This document shows, piece after piece, positions 35,147-44,016 of a DNA stretch of 64,000 nt. Position 1 is the first letter of the stretch, and each line of letters starts with the position of its first letter. The DNA comes from JAGVSR01 sp963786675 (GTDB lineage Bacteria > Pseudomonadota > Alphaproteobacteria > Rhizobiales > Hyphomicrobiaceae). The notes beneath the pieces were generated by a model. The model saw only the letters and a list, made by a program, of their open reading frames with translations. It was not told the origin of the DNA and did not search any database. The stretch lies in the NCBI GenBank assembly GCA_963786675.1, contig CAWAZY010000005.1, positions 413,651 through 477,650 on the forward strand. Reading direction: 5' to 3'. Position numbers and translations under genes: made by a program.

Positions 35147-35950
35147 TTACCGGCCGAGCAAGGTGTAAGCCGCGAATGCCAGGACGGCGGCCAGTCCCAC
35201 CCGCAGGAACCAGTCGGGCAGCCTGCCCGTCAGGCGGGAGCCGATGAGAATGCCGGGAACGGAGCCGCACAGCAGGCTGAACAGCAGGACGAGATCGACA
35301 TGCCCCATGCCGGCGTGACCCAGCCCGGAAAGAAGCGTCAGCGGTACGGCGTGGACGATGTCGGTGCCCACCACCCTGCGGGCCATCATGAAGGGATAGA
35401 GCCCGGTCAGCACGGCAACACCGATGGCTCCAGCACCCACCGATGTCAGCGCGACCGCCGCACCCAGGACGATCCCGAACAGGCTGGTCGGCAGCGCCCG
35501 CGAGGCCGTCGGCCCTTGTGTGTCTCCATTCGACCCATTGGCTGATCTGCGGCGCAGGATGGGGTGGAGGAGAATGGCAATCGCGCTGACGATGAGCGTG
35601 ATGGCCAGCGTTTTGCGGACGTAATAGGCCAGCAAGACCGTGTCGGGTTCCGCTAGATAGAGCCACAACAGCACGGCAGAGGCGCCGGGCAGACTGCCGG
35701 CGGCCAGCCAACCCAGGATCGGCCATTCGACGTTGCCGAGGCTCTGGTGGCGCCAGGCCGCACTCATTTTGGTGATGGCCGCGAACAGGAGATCGGTACC
35801 AACCGCGATGGCGGGCGGCACGCCCACGCCCGTGATGAGGAGCGGGGTGGTCAGAGATCCGGCACCGACACCGGTGATGCCAATGAGGAAGCCGATGACG
35901 AATCCACCGCCGACGATCAGCATCAGGGAGTTGGCGATAAGGGCGTCCAT
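35147..35950 (-). CDS. TauE/SafE-type sulfite/sulfonate exporter
   Basis: A 267-residue integral membrane protein of about seven to eight helices. The family repeat is visible in the N-terminal half ('VIGFLIGITGVGAGSLTTPLLITGVGVPPAIAVGTDL', in parts) and again as 'LTSVGAGAIGVAVLTGLYPFMMARRVVGTDI'. Such proteins move sulfite, sulfoacetate or similar anions. Placement beside the cys genes suggests sulfite or sulfate-related transport, an inference. A second TauE-type gene follows upstream. Confidence 0.88.
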   Translation of the reverse strand: MDALIANSLMLIVGGGFVIGFLIGITGVGAGSLTTPLLITGVGVPPAIAVGTDLLFAAITKMSAAWRHQSLGNVEWPILGWLAAGSLPGASAVLLWLYLAEPDTVLLAYYVRKTLAITLIVSAIAILLHPILRRRSANGSNGDTQGPTASRALPTSLFGIVLGAAVALTSVGAGAIGVAVLTGLYPFMMARRVVGTDIVHAVPLTLLSGLGHAGMGHVDLVLLFSLLCGSVPGILIGSRLTGRLPDWFLRVGLAAVLAFAAYTLLGR

Positions 35951-36033
35951 CGGCGGTGCGTATTTCTTTGTCTTGGTTCTAGGGGCGTCGTCTTTTTGTC
36001 GTCCGTCCGGCGATGATCGCGTGTCATGGCACT

Positions 36034-36780
36034 CTAGCCGAGTGAATGCACGAGTGTCCTGATGCTGAGTAGCACCACGACGGTACCAACCATGATCATG
36101 AGAATCTTATCGGGTATATGCTTTGTCGCATAGGCTGCAAAGGGTGCCGCGATGACGCCGCCGAGAATGAGGCCGGCGATGATGGGCCAAAGCTCCAGCC
36201 CCACTGTGAGAAAAAAGGTCGTGGAGATTGTGAGCGTGACAAAAAACTCTGCCAGGTTAACCGTGCCGATGGCATAGCGGGGTGTCGTGCCCTGACCGAG
36301 CAGGGACGACGTTACCAGCGGTCCCCAGCCTCCGCCCCCGACGGCATCGAGGAATCCGCCAAACAACCCCAGAGGCGTGACGGCGCGCGGTGTGACACTC
36401 TCAACGCGCGCCTTTTGGCCAATCGCCTTCCACACGATGAAGACGCCGAGCAGCATCAGGTAGATGGCGATATAAGGCTTCAGGAGGTCGCCGGGCAGGC
36501 TGGCCAGAGCATAGGCGCCGACGGCTCCACCGATCATTCCGGGCAAGACAAGCCTGACCAGGAGACGCTTGTCGACGTTGCCGATCTTCCAGTGCGCAAG
36601 ACCGGATGCACCGGTCGTGAACGTCTCGGCGGCATGGACGCAAGCACTCGCCGTGGCTGGAGGAACTCCCATGCTCAACAAAGCGCTCGATGCGGAAATG
36701 CCATAGGCCATCCCGATCGAGCCGTCGATCATTTGCGCGACGAAGCCGATGGCCGCAAAAAGTATGACGTCTTCCCACAT
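36034..36780 (-). CDS. TauE/SafE-family permease (second copy)
   Basis: A membrane protein of about 248 residues with the family motif 'GFVAQMIDGSIGMAYGISASSALLSMGVPPATASA' (parts) at the N-terminus and 'FLDAVGGGGWGPLVTSSLLGQG' in the second half. It belongs to a different subgroup from its neighbour, whose sequence differs widely. It lies 43 bp after cysN on the same strand, so it is likely co-transcribed with cysHDN and may export or import a sulfur anion, possibly sulfate for assimilation. ATG 36780 is chosen; a TTG seven codons earlier is possible. Confidence 0.87.
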   Translation of the reverse strand: MWEDVILFAAIGFVAQMIDGSIGMAYGISASSALLSMGVPPATASACVHAAETFTTGASGLAHWKIGNVDKRLLVRLVLPGMIGGAVGAYALASLPGDLLKPYIAIYLMLLGVFIVWKAIGQKARVESVTPRAVTPLGLFGGFLDAVGGGGWGPLVTSSLLGQGTTPRYAIGTVNLAEFFVTLTISTTFFLTVGLELWPIIAGLILGGVIAAPFAAYATKHIPDKILMIMVGTVVVLLSIRTLVHSLG

Positions 36781-36823
36781 GGTGACGCTGATCTCTGTCA
36801 AAAAATTTTATGAGCGCGATGGA

Positions 36824-38330
36824 CTAGATGACGTAGTCGGGCAGTGTTTCGATTTCCACGGCGACGCCGGCGGAACGAAGCAGAAGGGCCACTTCGTTGG
36901 TGCGCCGCCGGAATTCGGCCTCGCCCTCGGGCGTGTCCGCCAGATCCGCGCACAAGCCACGGCCCAGCATCGCGCGCGTCAGAACGAAGACATCCTCGCC
37001 GAGCTTGGCATCGGGGCTCGCCGTCGTGACAATGCCGCCCGCGATGGTGGCGCCGGTGATGGCGTCGACGAGCATAAAGCTGCCCGTCTCAGGTGCCTCG
37101 GAGAAGCGGTCAATGGCGCTGGCCCGGCCGAGGGCGACATTCGCGATGGCGATGTCGTTGACCTTGCAGTCGGTGGCGGGATGCGTCGCCAGGGTTTCCA
37201 GATCGAGCAGCGATTTGATCTCAAGGTTGGTCACGGGCACGAGGTCGGTTGCCGTGCGCAAGAGATAGCTGCCGCGCTTGTCGAACGGAGTTTCCGAAAG
37301 CCAGACAAAGCGGGCCTCCAGTGTGCGTGCGACGACAGGCTGGGCGGCGGGATCGGCCAGCACCGAACCGCGCGAAACGTCAATGTCGGTATCGAGCTGG
37401 ATCGCGACGGCCTGCCCCTGCACCGCTTCCTCGAAATCGCGGTCCATGGTGGCAATGCGCTGCACTTTTGCCGATCGCCGGCTGACCGGATCAACAACGG
37501 TGTCGCCGACGCGGATGGTGCCCGACGAGATTGTGCCCGCCAAGCCGCGAAAATCCGCGCGGCTGTCGCGCAGGACGGTTTGCACCGGCATGCGGAACGC
37601 GCCCATCGGTTCGGTGCCGCGGCTTGGCACGTCTTCCAGATGTTCGAGCAGCGATGGCCCCGTGTACCAGGGCATGTGGGCTGACTTGGTGGCGACGTTG
37701 TCGCCGGAGACGGCGGCCACCGGAATTGCGATCGCTTCCTTGAAGCCGAAGCGCCACATCAGGCTGCGGAAGTCGTGTTCGATCTGCGTGAACTTTCTCC
37801 GCCGACCAGTCGACAAGGTCCATCTTGTTGACGGCAAGCACGACTCGCTTCAACCCGACGAGGTCGAGAATGGCCGCATGCCGGCGCGTCTGCGTCTTGA
37901 TGCCATGCCGGGCGTCGATGAGCAGGATCGCCACATCTGCGTGGCTGGCTCCAGAGGCCATGTTGCGCGTGTACTGCTCGTGGCCGGGGCTGTCGATGAC
38001 GACGAGCCGCCGGGACTTGGTGTCGAAATAGCGCCAGGCGATGTCGATGGTAATGCCCTGTTCGCGCTCGGCGACAAGACCGTCCATCAGCAGCGAAAAA
38101 TCGGGGTGGCCGCCGTCGACCTTGCGGCCGCGCTGTAGCGTTTCGCGCTGGTCATCGAAGAGATCGGTGGCGTCCCAGAGCAGCCGGCCGATCAGCGTTG
38201 ACTTACCGTCGTCGACCGAGCCGCATGTGAGCACACGCAGAAGCCCGGAAAGTTCCGGTGCGACGTCGGCCAGGGTATCGGTGGCTGGAGAGGCCGCGCC
38301 GGCGGCCTTGAGAGCAGGTTGCGCGGTCAT
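36824..38330 (-). CDS. cysN: Sulfate adenylyltransferase large (GTPase) subunit, with an apparent +1 frameshift
   Basis: CysN couples GTP hydrolysis to APS formation by CysD. The N-terminal GTPase domain has 'CGSVDDGKST' (P-loop), 'DSPGHEQYTRNM' and 'NKMDLVDW'. The frame breaks right after 'SAEK' near 37797 and resumes in the next frame as 'FTQIEHDFRSLMWRFGFKEA'. GAGAAAGTTC reads through when one A of AAA is dropped. The corrected protein has about 501 residues with EF-Tu-like beta-barrel domains and no C-terminal APS kinase (CysC). This fits the APS reductase-type CysH, since PAPS is not needed. The start ATG at 38330 lies 2 bases after the cysD stop. Confidence 0.9.
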
Positions 38331-38332
38331 TT

Positions 38333-39238
38333 TTAGAAGTACCCTTCCTGCTTCTTCTTTTCCATGGCGCCGACCTGGTCGTGGTCGATCAAGCGGCCTT
38401 GCCGCTCCGATGTGCGCGCCCCCAATGTTTCGGCAACAACTTCTTCCATCGTGGTCGCTTCGGACGGAACGCACGCGGTCAGCGGCCAGCATCCCAGCGT
38501 GCGGAAGCGGACCATGCGATTGACGACGGATTCGTCCGGCTTCAGCTGTATGCGATCATCGTCGAGCATGAGAAGCTGCCCGTTGCGCTCGATGGTCGGG
38601 CGCTCGGCGGCGAAATAGAGCGGCACGACGTCGAGCTTTTCGCGCAGGAGGTAGCGCCAGATATCGCGCTCGGTCCAGTTGGATAGCGGGAAGATGCGCG
38701 CGGTTTCACCCGCACCCAGGCGGCCATTGAGGAGGCGCCACATTTCGGGGCGTTGCTTTCTCGGATCCCAGCGATGCCCCTCGGCGCGGAACGAGAAGAC
38801 GCGCTCCTTGGCACGGCTGGCTTCCTCGTCGCGCCGCGCGCCGCCGAAGGCGCCGTCGAAGCCGTATTGGTCCAGTGCCGCCTTCAAGGCCACCGTTTTC
38901 ATGACATCGGTATAGACCGACGGCGAGTAATCAAAGGGATTGATCCCCTTCTGCCGGCCGTCTTCGTTCGTGTAGACGAGAAGATCCAGCTCGAAATCGC
39001 GCGCGGTCTTGTCGCGAAACGCGATCATGTCCTTGAACTTCCACTTCGTGTCGATGTGGAGAAGCGGGAACGGCAGCCGGCCCGGCCAGAATGCCTTGCG
39101 CGCCAGATGCAGTAGGACGGTGGAGTCTTTGCCGATCGAGTAGAGCAGCACCGGCTTGCGGAATTGCGCGGCGGCCTCGCGGAAAATATGGATGCTCTCG
39201 GCTTCGAGCAGGTCCAGGTGAGAGAATTGCGCGCTCAT
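38333..39238 (-). CDS. cysD: Sulfate adenylyltransferase small subunit
   Basis: CysD joins sulfate to ATP, giving APS. The 301-residue protein has the PP-loop 'LLYSIGKDSTVLLHL', 'FPLLHIDTKWKFKDM', 'GGARRDEEASRAKERVFSFR' and the C-terminal 'HDQVGAMEKKKQEGYF'. ATG 39238 overlaps the cysH stop (ATGA), and its stop is 2 bases before cysN, so cysH-cysD-cysN form one tight operon. Confidence 0.96.
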   Translation of the reverse strand: MSAQFSHLDLLEAESIHIFREAAAQFRKPVLLYSIGKDSTVLLHLARKAFWPGRLPFPLLHIDTKWKFKDMIAFRDKTARDFELDLLVYTNEDGRQKGINPFDYSPSVYTDVMKTVALKAALDQYGFDGAFGGARRDEEASRAKERVFSFRAEGHRWDPRKQRPEMWRLLNGRLGAGETARIFPLSNWTERDIWRYLLREKLDVVPLYFAAERPTIERNGQLLMLDDDRIQLKPDESVVNRMVRFRTLGCWPLTACVPSEATTMEEVVAETLGARTSERQGRLIDHDQVGAMEKKKQEGYF

Positions 39239-39978
39239 AGGGCGACGTCCTTGTTGCGCGGGCGGTTGTGCAGCCCGCATTCCTTACCGTCCTCGTTTTC
39301 CCACCACCAGCGGCCGGCGCGAATATCTTCGCCGGGACGGATGGCGCGCGTGCAGGGCTGGCATCCGATGGATGGGAAGCCCTGTGCATGCAAGGGATTT
39401 ACGGGCACGTCATGATCACTCACGTATTTTTCCAAGGTTTCGAGCGACCAATCCGCGATGGGGTTCAGCTTCATCAGATTGTGCGCGCGGTCCCATGTGG
39501 CGAAGGGGACCTCCGACCGGTCCGACGACTGGCTGCGGCGCAATCCGGTGATCCACCCGGCGGCACCTTCAAGCGCCCGGTTCAAAGGGCGGACTTTGCG
39601 GATGTCGCAGCAGGCCTTGCGGTTCTCGACGGCCTGCCGGAAGCCCATGATCCCATCGCGCGCGACGAGGTCTTCGACTTCCGTGGCGTCCGGAAAGACC
39701 ACCCGGATGCGGCGGCCATAGCGCGCTTCGGTGGCTTCAAGCGTTTCGAGCGTTTCTGGAAAATGCCGGCCGGTGTCGAGCGTAAAGACATCGAAGTCGA
39801 GACTAGCCCCGGCGAGGGCGTGGAAGACGGCCTGGTCTTCGATCCCCAGCGATGTCGAAAAGGCAATGCGGCCGCTCACGCACTCGGCAATCAGGCGCAG
39901 GCGCGCGCCGAGGTCGGGCGTGGCCGCGAGTTGCGCTTCGAGCGCGGCGGCGCGCGCATCGGGATTGAGTATCGTCAT
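39235..39978 (-). CDS. cysH: Adenylylsulfate (APS) reductase
   Basis: CysH reduces APS (or PAPS) to sulfite with thioredoxin. The 247-residue product has 'RIAFSTSLGIEDQAV', 'VFTLDTGRHFPETLE', and two cysteine pairs, CC in 'RKACCDIRKV' and CxxC in 'GCQPCTRA', as expected for the 4Fe-4S-carrying APS-specific type. The C-terminal 'GKECGLHN' holds the redox-active cysteine. It is the first gene of the cysHDN operon. The ATG at 39978 is the start typical of the family. The gap upstream (39979-40217) should hold the promoter. Confidence 0.95.
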   Translation of the reverse strand: MTILNPDARAAALEAQLAATPDLGARLRLIAECVSGRIAFSTSLGIEDQAVFHALAGASLDFDVFTLDTGRHFPETLETLEATEARYGRRIRVVFPDATEVEDLVARDGIMGFRQAVENRKACCDIRKVRPLNRALEGAAGWITGLRRSQSSDRSEVPFATWDRAHNLMKLNPIADWSLETLEKYVSDHDVPVNPLHAQGFPSIGCQPCTRAIRPGEDIRAGRWWWENEDGKECGLHNRPRNKDVAL

Positions 39979-40217
39979 GGAGCCTCCGAGATGGGGCACA
40001 CTTAAGCGAAATCAGTTCGCTAATGAAGGGCTCTTTAGAAAAAAGAACGGAATGCTTCGAACTTAGGGCTGCTAGGAGAGAAAATTTTACCCCGATCGAC
40101 GGATGCGCAATGCTGTGCCGCGGTTTCTGGACGGGTTGCCGCAAGGGCCGCATCCGGGGGTGCTCAGTACCGCGATCCTGGCACACCCGGACAGCGGACG
40201 GGCTAAGCCTGCACGGG

Positions 40218-41498
40218 CTAAATCTGGACGGGCGCGGCTGCGGCGGTCCCGGCCCCGGTGTGCGTCAGATAAGAGAGTACGCCGTGTCCGGCTGCCCGGC
40301 CGGTAGCGAGGCACGCCTGGAGCAGGTAGCCGCCGGTCGGTGCGTCCCAATCCAGCATCTCTCCGGCAAGGAAGATGCCGGGGTGCGAGTCCGCACCATG
40401 AAGTTCTGGTCGAGGGCTTCGAGCGAAAGCGCCCCCTGACGTCGAGATGGCCCGCTCCAGCCCCGAGGTACCAGTGACGGTCAGCGGCAGGGCTTTGATC
40501 AGGCGGGCAAGATCGTCGGGGCTGGACGGCAAGGTCCTTTCAGCTTCGCGCAGCAGCCCGATCGCGGCGGGTGGCAGCTTCAGGCATTTGCGCAGCCACG
40601 TCGCAACCGAATCCTTGCCTCTCTCCCGAAGAAGGCGTCGGCTCAACATGTCGTGCGTCTCTTCAGGCTTCAGGTCGACACTGATCGCGACCGGACCCGA
40701 TTGGGCCACCCTGCCAGCTACCCATGACGACACACCATAAACGACACCGCCTTCGAGCCCGCTGCGCGTAATGACGGCTTCACCGCGATGTGTCGTGCCG
40801 TCGATGGTCAAGCCGATGCGCTTCAACGGCTGGCCGGCAAAGCGATCCTTGAAGTGGGCGGTCCATTCGAGTGTCAGCCCGGCATTCGCTGGCTTGAGCG
40901 GTGTGCATGGAATGCCCAATTCGGCAAAAGTCGTGGCCCACGCGCCATTCGATCCGAGGCGCGGCCAACTCGACCCTCCCATCGCCAGAACGGCAGCGTC
41001 GCAGGCGAAAGGTTCCGGAGCCGCGCCGTGATCGCTGACCAGTGGCCGGCCGCGCGCATCGCAGCCTTGCCATGCGTGCTGCATGCGAAAGGTGACGCCC
41101 TGCGCGGTGAGCCGCGTGAGCCACGCGCGCAACAGCGGGGAGGCTTTCATGGCCATGGGAAAGATGCGTCCGCTGGACCCGATGAAGGTCTGCTGTCCGA
41201 GGTCTTCTGCCCAGGCGACGACGGCGTCGGGTGGATAGTTCTCGATGGCGTGCTGTACGGGGTCGGGCAGGTGCGCATAGCGCGCTAGAAAATCCGCAAG
41301 GGGCTCGGAATGGGTCAAGTTCAACCCGCCGCGCCCGGCCATCAGAAACTTCCGGCCCACGGACGGCATGCGATCAAAGACAGTCACGGTCAGGCCCGCC
41401 GCGCTCATGACTTCGGCGGCCGCAAGTCCCGCGGGTCCCGCACCGAACACGGCAACTGTCGGGGGGCTGGCGCGCGGTGTGTCTGCAAGGTTTGCCAT
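40218..41498 (-). CDS. NAD(P)/FAD-dependent oxidoreductase of the HI0933/TIGR03862 type
   Basis: A flavoprotein of about 426 residues. Its N-terminal dinucleotide-binding motif is 'VAVFGAGPAGLAAAEVMSAAG', with 'GRKFLMAGRGGLNLTHSE' next, and the C-terminal FAD motif is 'GIFLAGEMLDWDAPTGGYLLQACLATGRAAG'. The region 40384-40430 reads 'GGAFARSPRPELHGAD', but one neighbouring frame gives 'LSLEALDQNFMVRT', the family pattern. So two compensating small indels are likely here. The function of the family is unclear. The start is ATG 41498, 5 bases after the glyoxalase stop. Confidence 0.82.
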   Translation of the reverse strand: MANLADTPRASPPTVAVFGAGPAGLAAAEVMSAAGLTVTVFDRMPSVGRKFLMAGRGGLNLTHSEPLADFLARYAHLPDPVQHAIENYPPDAVVAWAEDLGQQTFIGSSGRIFPMAMKASPLLRAWLTRLTAQGVTFRMQHAWQGCDARGRPLVSDHGAAPEPFACDAAVLAMGGSSWPRLGSNGAWATTFAELGIPCTPLKPANAGLTLEWTAHFKDRFAGQPLKRIGLTIDGTTHRGEAVITRSGLEGGVVYGVSSWVAGRVAQSGPVAISVDLKPEETHDMLSRRLLRERGKDSVATWLRKCLKLPPAAIGLLREAERTLPSSPDDLARLIKALPLTVTGTSGLERAISTSGGAFARSPRPELHGADSHPGIFLAGEMLDWDAPTGGYLLQACLATGRAAGHGVLSYLTHTGAGTAAAAPVQI

Positions 41499-41503
41499 AC
41501 CGC

Positions 41504-41944
41504 TCACCACGTACCGGTGTTCGGCATCGACAGCCACGGCTCGGCAGGGGGCAGCGCGCCGCCCTTCTGCAGAAGTTCAATCGAGATGAGATCGGGCGAG
41601 CGGACGAACGCCATACGGCCATCGCGCGGCGGCCGGTTGATGGTGACGCCGCCAGCTTGCAGGCGATCGCACAGCGCATAGATGTCGTCGACCTCGAACG
41701 CGAGGTGACCGAAGTGGCGTGCCGAGCCGTACGCTTCCGGGTCCCAATTGTACGTCAGTTCCAACAGGGGCGCCCATTCGCTGGCGGCACGTTGCGTGTC
41801 GGCGGGCGCGGCCAGAAAGACCAGCGTGAAGCGGCCAAGCTTGTTCTCGATACGGCGCGTTTCGGAAAGTCCAAGCTGACCGCAATAAAACGCAAGGCTC
41901 TCTTCCAGATTTGTCACTCGAACCATGGTGTGCAGGTAGCGCAT
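41504..41944 (-). CDS. gloA: Lactoylglutathione lyase (glyoxalase I)
   Basis: Converts the hemithioacetal of methylglyoxal and glutathione into S-lactoylglutathione. The 146-residue protein starts 'MRYLHTMVRVTNLEESLAFY', with 'NKLGRFTLVFLAAP', 'LELTYNWDPEAY', and 'HFGHLAFEVDDIYALCDRL', holding the two metal histidines and glutamates expected in GloA. Glyoxal-type detoxification fits an organism with C1 and triose metabolism. It is translated ahead of the flavoprotein gene. Confidence 0.93.
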   Translation of the reverse strand: MRYLHTMVRVTNLEESLAFYCGQLGLSETRRIENKLGRFTLVFLAAPADTQRAASEWAPLLELTYNWDPEAYGSARHFGHLAFEVDDIYALCDRLQAGGVTINRPPRDGRMAFVRSPDLISIELLQKGGALPPAEPWLSMPNTGTW

Positions 41945-42567
41945 GCGCGGGTTCCTCGGAGCGTTGGGACGTGCGCCGGTCGGTGCGCGGGACAGGTATA
42001 GGGTCAGGCCGGTTCCAGGTCTCAGACCATGGGTCTGCACCCGGGTGTGACACGATGCTGTGACTATTGGGCCACTAGTCAATGGCAGGGTGGGAATTGC
42101 CACCGGGACGCTTGGCCGCCGGGGCCCTCGAACCCTGTGGATAACTGGCTGCGTGGAGGACCGCAAGGGGATCGTCCCAGGTGGCAGCGGACGGCGCTAC
42201 AGGACTGTCATACGACCCGAATCAGTGCGGCGATGATTCGGGTTTTTGACCCACCAAAATCAAACTCAACGATGTTCATGAACGGCTTTGCGGCGGCGAG
42301 TGCCAAAGAATGTGCCGCCTGGGCGGAAGTTTGATAAAATACCACTATATCAATGTCTTGCGCCACGAGAATTGCTGTGAAAAACACGAGGAACAGGCGC
42401 CTCGAAAGGGGCCGCGCGCAAATTTTCAGCTGGTAGTCCGGCCTAGTCTCAGTTTAGTTAACACATCGCTAAGGCGGTTCCCGGCTGGAGGGCCATGGGG
42501 GTCGTTGAAGCGGTACGGTCCAGTCGGACCGGGATGAGTATTTGCACATGTAAGCGGGGGTATTCGG
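41945..42567. promoter_or_regulatory. Region upstream of the cold-shock gene, no supported gene
   Basis: A 623-bp gap between gloA (minus) and the tandem cold-shock gene (plus). No gene is supported. Parts at 42230-42420 are A+T-richer than the average. Cold-shock genes often have long, structured 5' leaders, and a leader of that kind may occupy the last ~150 bp, but I did not establish a structure. Confidence 0.4.
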
Positions 42568-43170
42568 ATGGGGGACTCTAAGGTTCCTCCGGCGCTAGGT
42601 AGCGCTGGACAGGTTGCGGCCAACGAAGGTGCGCGGCCTGATGAAGAGGGCGAGATTGTCGAAATCGCCGGCACCATCAAATGGTTCGACGTCTCAAAGG
42701 GTTATGGCTTCATCGTCCCCGATAATGGGGCCACGGACGTGCTCCTGCACGTCACCTGTCTGCGGGCCGGGGGCTATCAGACGGCGTATGAAGGCGCTCG
42801 CGTCCATTGCCAAGTTCTCAAGCGCCCCAAGGGGATGCAGGCTTTTCAAATCCTTTCGATGGATGAAAGCACGGCCATCCACCCGTCACTGTTGCCTCAG
42901 CGCACCCATGTTCAGGTGCAGCCCGAGAGCGACTGGGAGCAGGCCACGGTCAAGTGGTTCAATCGGGTTCGGGGCTTTGGCTTCCTGACACGCGGCGAAG
43001 GCACCGAAGACATTTTTTGCCACATGGAGACGCTACGCCGGTTCGGCTTCACCGAGCTTCGTCCCGGGCAGACCGTAATGGTCCGCTGGGGTTTCGGGAG
43101 CAAGGGGTGTATGGCTGCTGAACTGAGACCGGATGGCCCCATGCAAGGAGTGCCCCCGTCTCCGCACTAA
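42568..43170 (+). CDS. Tandem cold-shock domain protein
   Basis: A 200-residue protein with two cold-shock domains. The first (residues ~33-97) has 'AGTIKWFDVSKGYGFIVPDNGATDVLLHVT' and the second (~125-190) has 'ATVKWFNRVRGFGFLTRGEGTEDIFCHMET', each with the KWF, GxGF(I/L) and (D/V)xxxH RNA-binding residues. A linker of about 28 residues separates them. Such tandem proteins occur in Alphaproteobacteria; single-stranded nucleic acid binding is expected, in the cytoplasm. The start may be ATG 42568. Confidence 0.93.
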   Translation: MGDSKVPPALGSAGQVAANEGARPDEEGEIVEIAGTIKWFDVSKGYGFIVPDNGATDVLLHVTCLRAGGYQTAYEGARVHCQVLKRPKGMQAFQILSMDESTAIHPSLLPQRTHVQVQPESDWEQATVKWFNRVRGFGFLTRGEGTEDIFCHMETLRRFGFTELRPGQTVMVRWGFGSKGCMAAELRPDGPMQGVPPSPH

Positions 43171-43184
43171 CGGGATGGGTGCCG

Positions 43185-43694
43185 ATGCGGCAAAATTTGA
43201 GAAACACCAAGGGGGCTGCCGTTTCGGCGGCCCTCCGTTTTTTGGGCTCGGGCACGGCCCTGGTGGCCCTCATTGCAGGTGCGGCGGCGGAACCGGACAC
43301 GAGCGTGCGCGAACGCTTGGAACTGGTGACGGGGCGCGGCGTCGTCCCGATCGAGGTCGAGATTGCCGACACCCCGGCCCGGCAGGCCGTCGGGTTGATG
43401 TTCCGGACCAGTCTTGCCGACACCGCGGGCATGCTTTTCATCCACGACAAGCCCCGCGAAGTCGGCATGTGGATGCGCAACACGTACATTCCCCTCGATA
43501 TGGTTTTCGTGCGGGCCGACGGCACAGTTCACCGGATCGCCGCGATGACCGAGCCGCACTCCGAAGAGATCATCGCGTCGCGTGGGGCGGTGCTGGCTGT
43601 TTTGGAGTTGAACGGCGGGGCCGCTGCCCGGCATGGCCTCAAACCCGGGGATACCGTTCGGCACCGGGCCTTCGGCAACGCGCCGGCCCCTTGA
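43185..43694 (+). CDS. DUF192 protein with a signal peptide
   Basis: A protein of about 169 residues with an N-terminal hydrophobic segment that looks like a signal peptide (to about residue 35). The DUF192 fold follows, with 'VEIADTPARQAVGLMFRTSL', 'GMLFIHDKPREVGMWMRNTYIPLDMVFV' and 'VLELNGGAAARHGLKPGD'. This family occurs widely next to cold-shock genes in Rhizobiales, as here. Function unknown, periplasmic by sequence. A GTG at 43179 is an alternative start. Confidence 0.88.
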   Translation: MRQNLRNTKGAAVSAALRFLGSGTALVALIAGAAAEPDTSVRERLELVTGRGVVPIEVEIADTPARQAVGLMFRTSLADTAGMLFIHDKPREVGMWMRNTYIPLDMVFVRADGTVHRIAAMTEPHSEEIIASRGAVLAVLELNGGAAARHGLKPGDTVRHRAFGNAPAP

Positions 43695-43820
43695 TGAAGA
43701 TCGCGCGTGCGGGGCAAGCCCGTCGCGGTGGCCGTGCGCCCGGTTGGTGGCGGTTTGGGCGCGGCATCGGCAGGCTTGACCCGAAGCTTCCAACGCGGCA
43801 CAGAAGGGCGACTTGGACCT

Positions 43821-43898
43821 CGGGGCGTAGCTCAGCCTGGTAGAGCATCTGCTTTGGGAGCAGAGGGTCGCGTGTTCGAAATCATGTCGCCCCGACCA
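43821..43898 (+). tRNA. tRNA-Pro (anticodon TGG)
   Basis: The sequence folds into a cloverleaf: 7-bp acceptor CGGGGCG with CGCCCCG, D-stem GCTC/GAGC, anticodon stem TCTGC/GCAGA with loop TTTGGGA (anticodon TGG), and encoded CCA at 43896-43898. The T-loop reads TTCGAAATC, one base longer than the expected TTCGAATC, giving a 78-base gene instead of 77. This extra A is probably a sequence error of the same type as the frameshifts in this window. Genes to the right are mostly accessory, and a tRNA 3' end is a common island attachment site. Confidence 0.92.
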
Positions 43899-44016
43899 AG
43901 TAATTCAATGACTTAGCGGATTTTTCTGAGGCACGGGATGGAGGATTTTGCGTTCCCCGGTCGATTCCCGGTCCGCTGAAGGGGTTCCGATCCGCTCACC
44001 AATGGGGGAATTGCTT

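Noticed and set aside
40023..40439. A 138-codon plus-strand frame upstream of the flavoprotein gene end
   Set aside because: Its last part is antisense to the flavoprotein gene, and the rest lies in the cysH promoter gap without homology.
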